Below are positions 26,375 through 28,830 of a DNA stretch of 28,830 nucleotides, one piece after another (positions within the stretch are counted from its first letter, which is position 1; every line of letters starts with the position of its first letter). Source of the stretch: a virus. The notes beneath the pieces were generated by a model. It was not told the origin of the DNA and searched no databases. It saw only the letters and a program-made list of their open reading frames with translations. The stretch covers positions 1-28,830 of IMG/VR virus record IMGVR_UViG_3300005831_000054; one strand, 5' to 3'. A program made the position numbers and the translations under genes.

Positions 26375-28158
26375 GTGGAAGGCAAGTCGGTTTCGGTTGT
26401 TTCCTTGCCGACGATGCCCCAACGGACGGCTGCCAGCAAGCCAAGCAGCTCGCAGTCGAAGGCGTGATTGTCCTTCTTGCCCTGGGGAAGAATCCATTGG
26501 GGCTTACCCGACCGACGATCGCGGACGCGAACCTCGGCGTTCATTTGGTCGACGTAATCTTGGCCGGCATCGAGGGCATACGAAAAGGACTTTCTTGAGC
26601 GCAAGCCGTGCATCAAATCTTTACCCCCCAAATTCGACCAGACCAGGAGCACGGCGCGAGCCTGAAGACCGGGGACCATAATGGTCTGCTTATCCGAATA
26701 GAATCGGCGGGTCTGCTTCCCGTCCTTGGCCGTTACGCTGAAGTCTTCGTTACCAGAGCCCTTCGCACACTTCCAGCCACGCATCGCCGTCTGCCGATAG
26801 ACGTCTTGGGCTTGGTCTCCGGCATCGACCATTACAAGGGCCGGATGTACCGCGTGGAGTTTGACGAAGGCCTCGACGTCTTGCCAGGTGTCAATCTTGG
26901 CGAAGGCCTTGAGACGGCTATGCCCGGTCTTACTCCATCGGCGGACTACTCCAAAAAAGTGTCCTCGTTGTACGTCGATTCCAGCCGTTCGGAAAGGGAA
27001 TGAGCCATCGGGTGCTCCCTCTCGTTCGACAACCTTGCCCTTGGGAGTGATGACCGACTCGCCTTCCCAGTCGTCGGCGCAGTTATAGTTGGCGGCCGCG
27101 GCGATGTTCACGATCTCGCCGCCCTCTTCGGCCCATGCCAAAGCGAGCCTCTTCTGTTTGAAGATGCGGCGCTGTTCTTCGTCTCCGTAAATCTCGGCTT
27201 GTTCTTTGCTTTTAATCATCATCACGGCCAGCTCGCCCCAGCTCATTGACGCAAGACTGTTCCAGTGGAGGCCGACGTAACCGCTGTTAGTGCTCGACGC
27301 TGTAGCCACAAAGGCGCCGCGGCGGTTCGCTTCCAAGCGCGTGGCGTTGTTGTCGGGCAGTCGTTCCTGGCACGATGCGCACTCGTAAGTCGTGCCGTTC
27401 GTAACCTTGAGCAAATCCCATGAGCCAGTCAGTTTGGCGTCGTCTGGAAAACGAACCTGCTCCCAGACATAGGGCTGGAGCGCTTCACATTTTGGGCATC
27501 GAAAGTTCCAGTCGCGTTGGTCGGTCGTCTCATGGAGCTGATGGATCTCCTGACCGGCACGGCCGCCCTGACTCATAAACACTCGCTTACCCATCCAACC
27601 GAACGCCGTCACTCGAGCGCTTAATTCGGCAAGGTGGCCGGGAGGTGCTTGCCAACATTCGTCGGCAATCGTGAAGCGAAGCGATAGGCGTTGAAGGTTG
27701 GTCTCATTGTGGAGGCCGCGACAATAGAGCGTCATGCGGTCGAAGTCGGCAGTCGTCGAGCGGTCCAAGTCGTCGGCAGATAGCCGAGCCTTGACGGGCG
27801 GGCAGTTGTTCCAGACTGGGCGGAGGTAGCGCAGGGCAAAGTCCTTTGCCTCGCTGTCCGTAGCCTGCAGAAGCATGGTAGGTCCGGGCGTGTTCGCAAT
27901 GATGTGGCAGGTAAGCAGCCGAGCCAGGAGCGATTTGCCCGACTGGATGCTGGCGATAATGGTCGCCATGCGGACCTCGGGGTCGGCGATGATACGCAAG
28001 GCCTCCGCGATCCACGGCGTACGCTCCGACCGAAACGGCCCGGGCATCGGCGAGTCAGGGATGGCCAAAACATTCTCTTCGAGCCACTCGACGACGTCGC
28101 CCGAGTCAGAGGGACGCAAGACGTCTCGGCCGATTCGGAGCAGGTCGGCCTTATTCAT
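26371..28158 (-). CDS. terL: Terminase large subunit, GpA family
   Basis: 595 aa. ATPase: a Walker A-like SIQSGKS (70-76) and Walker B FTIADE (162-167). A zinc-ribbon pair CPKC (221-224) and CASC (260-263), characteristic of GpA-type large terminases, follows. Nuclease acidic residues appear as AGIDVQRG (Asp395), MVDAGDQ (Asp445) and DNHAFDCE (Asp563/Asp568). It cuts concatemers and pumps DNA through the portal. The GpA family suggests cos-type packaging, though this does not prove it. Start overlaps the small subunit stop by 8 nt. Confidence 0.94.
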   Translation of the reverse strand: MNKADLLRIGRDVLRPSDSGDVVEWLEENVLAIPDSPMPGPFRSERTPWIAEALRIIADPEVRMATIIASIQSGKSLLARLLTCHIIANTPGPTMLLQATDSEAKDFALRYLRPVWNNCPPVKARLSADDLDRSTTADFDRMTLYCRGLHNETNLQRLSLRFTIADECWQAPPGHLAELSARVTAFGWMGKRVFMSQGGRAGQEIHQLHETTDQRDWNFRCPKCEALQPYVWEQVRFPDDAKLTGSWDLLKVTNGTTYECASCQERLPDNNATRLEANRRGAFVATASSTNSGYVGLHWNSLASMSWGELAVMMIKSKEQAEIYGDEEQRRIFKQKRLALAWAEEGGEIVNIAAAANYNCADDWEGESVITPKGKVVEREGAPDGSFPFRTAGIDVQRGHFFGVVRRWSKTGHSRLKAFAKIDTWQDVEAFVKLHAVHPALVMVDAGDQAQDVYRQTAMRGWKCAKGSGNEDFSVTAKDGKQTRRFYSDKQTIMVPGLQARAVLLVWSNLGGKDLMHGLRSRKSFSYALDAGQDYVDQMNAEVRVRDRRSGKPQWILPQGKKDNHAFDCELLGLLAAVRWGIVGKETTETDLPST

Positions 28159-28708
28159 CGCTTGCGGATAGGTCGGCCTTCGTCCTGCGTATCCAGACCT
28201 CGAGCGCCTTCACGGCCTTGGCAGGATTCTCGGGGTTACACCCTTCGGCCACATCCAGCGCTAACTTGTCGAGGCGGTTGACGACCTCGCTCATCAGTTG
28301 CCGCATCGCCTCGCCGGCTTCCTTCGAGCTGATGTAGTCTTTAGCCAGGATCAAGCGGCGCTCTTGCTCTTCCTCGAGGGCGACCTGCGTCTTGAGCGAT
28401 TGGTTGTAAGCGGTTTGGTACTTCCCTTGATTGGGGTCGCCGCCATCCATCGATGCAAGCCAGACGCCGCGAGCCCGGGTGACCAGCGTGCGGTGCTCGG
28501 CGATCGTATCGGCCAGCGTGCCGTCGTCGAGGTTGGCCGGCGCGGCCTTCGGCGCCTTCGCCGTGCGGGCTACGTCTCGAGCTGCACGCCACGCCAGGGC
28601 GGACTCGATGCTATCCGTAGGCATTCCCTCGCGCTTGAGCACGGACACTCGTTGAGCGGTGATGTTCAACGCGGTTCCGATCTCGAGGTTGGTGAGTCTA
28701 TGCGTCAT
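28151..28708 (-). CDS. terS: Terminase small subunit (Nu1-like)
   Basis: 185 aa. The N-terminal helix-turn-helix NLEIGTALNITAQRVSVLKR (residues 7-26) with a KREG wing is Nu1-like and would bind the packaging site. An Ala/Lys linker, then two long helices (residues about 67-120, AYNQSLKTQVALEEEQERRL region), then a helical C-terminus VWIRRTKADLSASDE that would contact the large subunit. Position directly before the large subunit gene, overlapping by 8 nt, is diagnostic. The recognition site is probably the region 28709-28830. Confidence 0.85.
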   Translation of the reverse strand: MTHRLTNLEIGTALNITAQRVSVLKREGMPTDSIESALAWRAARDVARTAKAPKAAPANLDDGTLADTIAEHRTLVTRARGVWLASMDGGDPNQGKYQTAYNQSLKTQVALEEEQERRLILAKDYISSKEAGEAMRQLMSEVVNRLDKLALDVAEGCNPENPAKAVKALEVWIRRTKADLSASDE

Positions 28709-28764
28709 GGCCGAGTGCTGGAGTTCCCCCGTTTGCTGTTTTGGTCAAATCCGTCATTTGCCCC

Positions 28765-28793
28765 CGTATAAAAGAAGGGCAGGTGTCGCCCAA
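28765..28793 (-). promoter_or_regulatory. Possible promoter for the terminase genes
   Basis: On the minus strand TTGGGC and TATACG are separated by 17 nt, a weak sigma70-like match (3 of 6 and 4 of 6). The surrounding 28709-28830 is non-coding and has T-runs. A 4-bp hairpin GGGC/GCCC lies in the spacer. This is the only non-coding stretch in front of the packaging genes and could also hold the cos/pac site. Confidence 0.3.
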
Positions 28794-28830
28794 AAAAATA
28801 CATTTTGGAACATTACACTTTTTTGAGCCG

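Noticed and set aside
1-28830. Integrase, repressor, attachment site, CRISPR array, tRNA or insertion sequence
   Set aside because: I found no frame with integrase, transposase or repressor features, no spacer-repeat array and no cloverleaf-like sequence. A tRNA scan by eye is not exhaustive.

Overview
The window is a contiguous piece, probably most or all, of a tailed double-stranded DNA phage genome (Caudoviricetes, siphovirus-like gene order). All genes I can support lie on the minus strand, so the genome reads from about 28.8 kb down to 1. The genes are tightly packed and many are joined by ATGA, GTGA or TAATG overlaps. I see no integrase, repressor/Cro pair, tRNA, DNA polymerase or RNA polymerase. 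It therefore looks lytic, or its lysogeny genes lie outside the window. The host is probably Gram-negative, because there is a lipoprotein with a lipobox and an exported transglycosylase with a signal peptide. Shine-Dalgarno sequences are nearly absent at start codons, so the host probably initiates much of its translation without them. I cannot name the host from sequence alone.

Layout in transcription order (high to low coordinates). (1) Packaging and head, 28.7-20.0 kb: small terminase, GpA-type large terminase, a hidden 37-codon gene, gpW-like joining protein, lambda-type portal, S49 prohead protease, a HAD-phosphatase/scaffold fusion, HK97-fold-like major capsid protein, a clear rho-independent terminator, then head-closure and neck proteins. 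(2) Tail, 20.5-12.5 kb: terminator-like, tube-like and chaperone-like proteins, a very short tape-measure candidate (259 aa), several unrecognised tail proteins, and a 1067-aa fibre with a collagen-like stretch and internal repeats. (3) Lysis and membrane cassette, 12.5-10.5 kb: small membrane proteins, a lipoprotein with three C-terminal membrane segments, an HEXXH protein, a hidden GTG-start membrane protein and a LydA-like holin. (4) A roughly 150-bp intergenic region rich in repeats at 10.4-10.54 kb, which looks like an operator/promoter. (5) Early/metabolic block, 10.4-1.1 kb: many small proteins, exported SLT-type muralytic enzyme, RuvC-like resolvase, ERF annealing protein, PD-(D/E)XK exonuclease, an SSB-like protein, dNMP kinase, metallophosphoesterase and a DnaB/RepA-type helicase. 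(6) Two small unknown proteins at the left end.

The recombination genes (ERF, exonuclease, SSB-like, RuvC) form a coherent recombination-dependent replication module working with the helicase. The most interesting signal is a family of six near-identical sites, TTGCCAAT-N3/4-GCAG(G), each ending 5-15 nt before the start codon of a structural gene. One sits inside the HAD-scaffold gene, exactly where a separate scaffold start would be. A second start-linked family (TTCCACCCAC-type pyrimidine-rich leaders) marks early genes. Together they suggest two phage-specific gene-start signals, split by early and late module.
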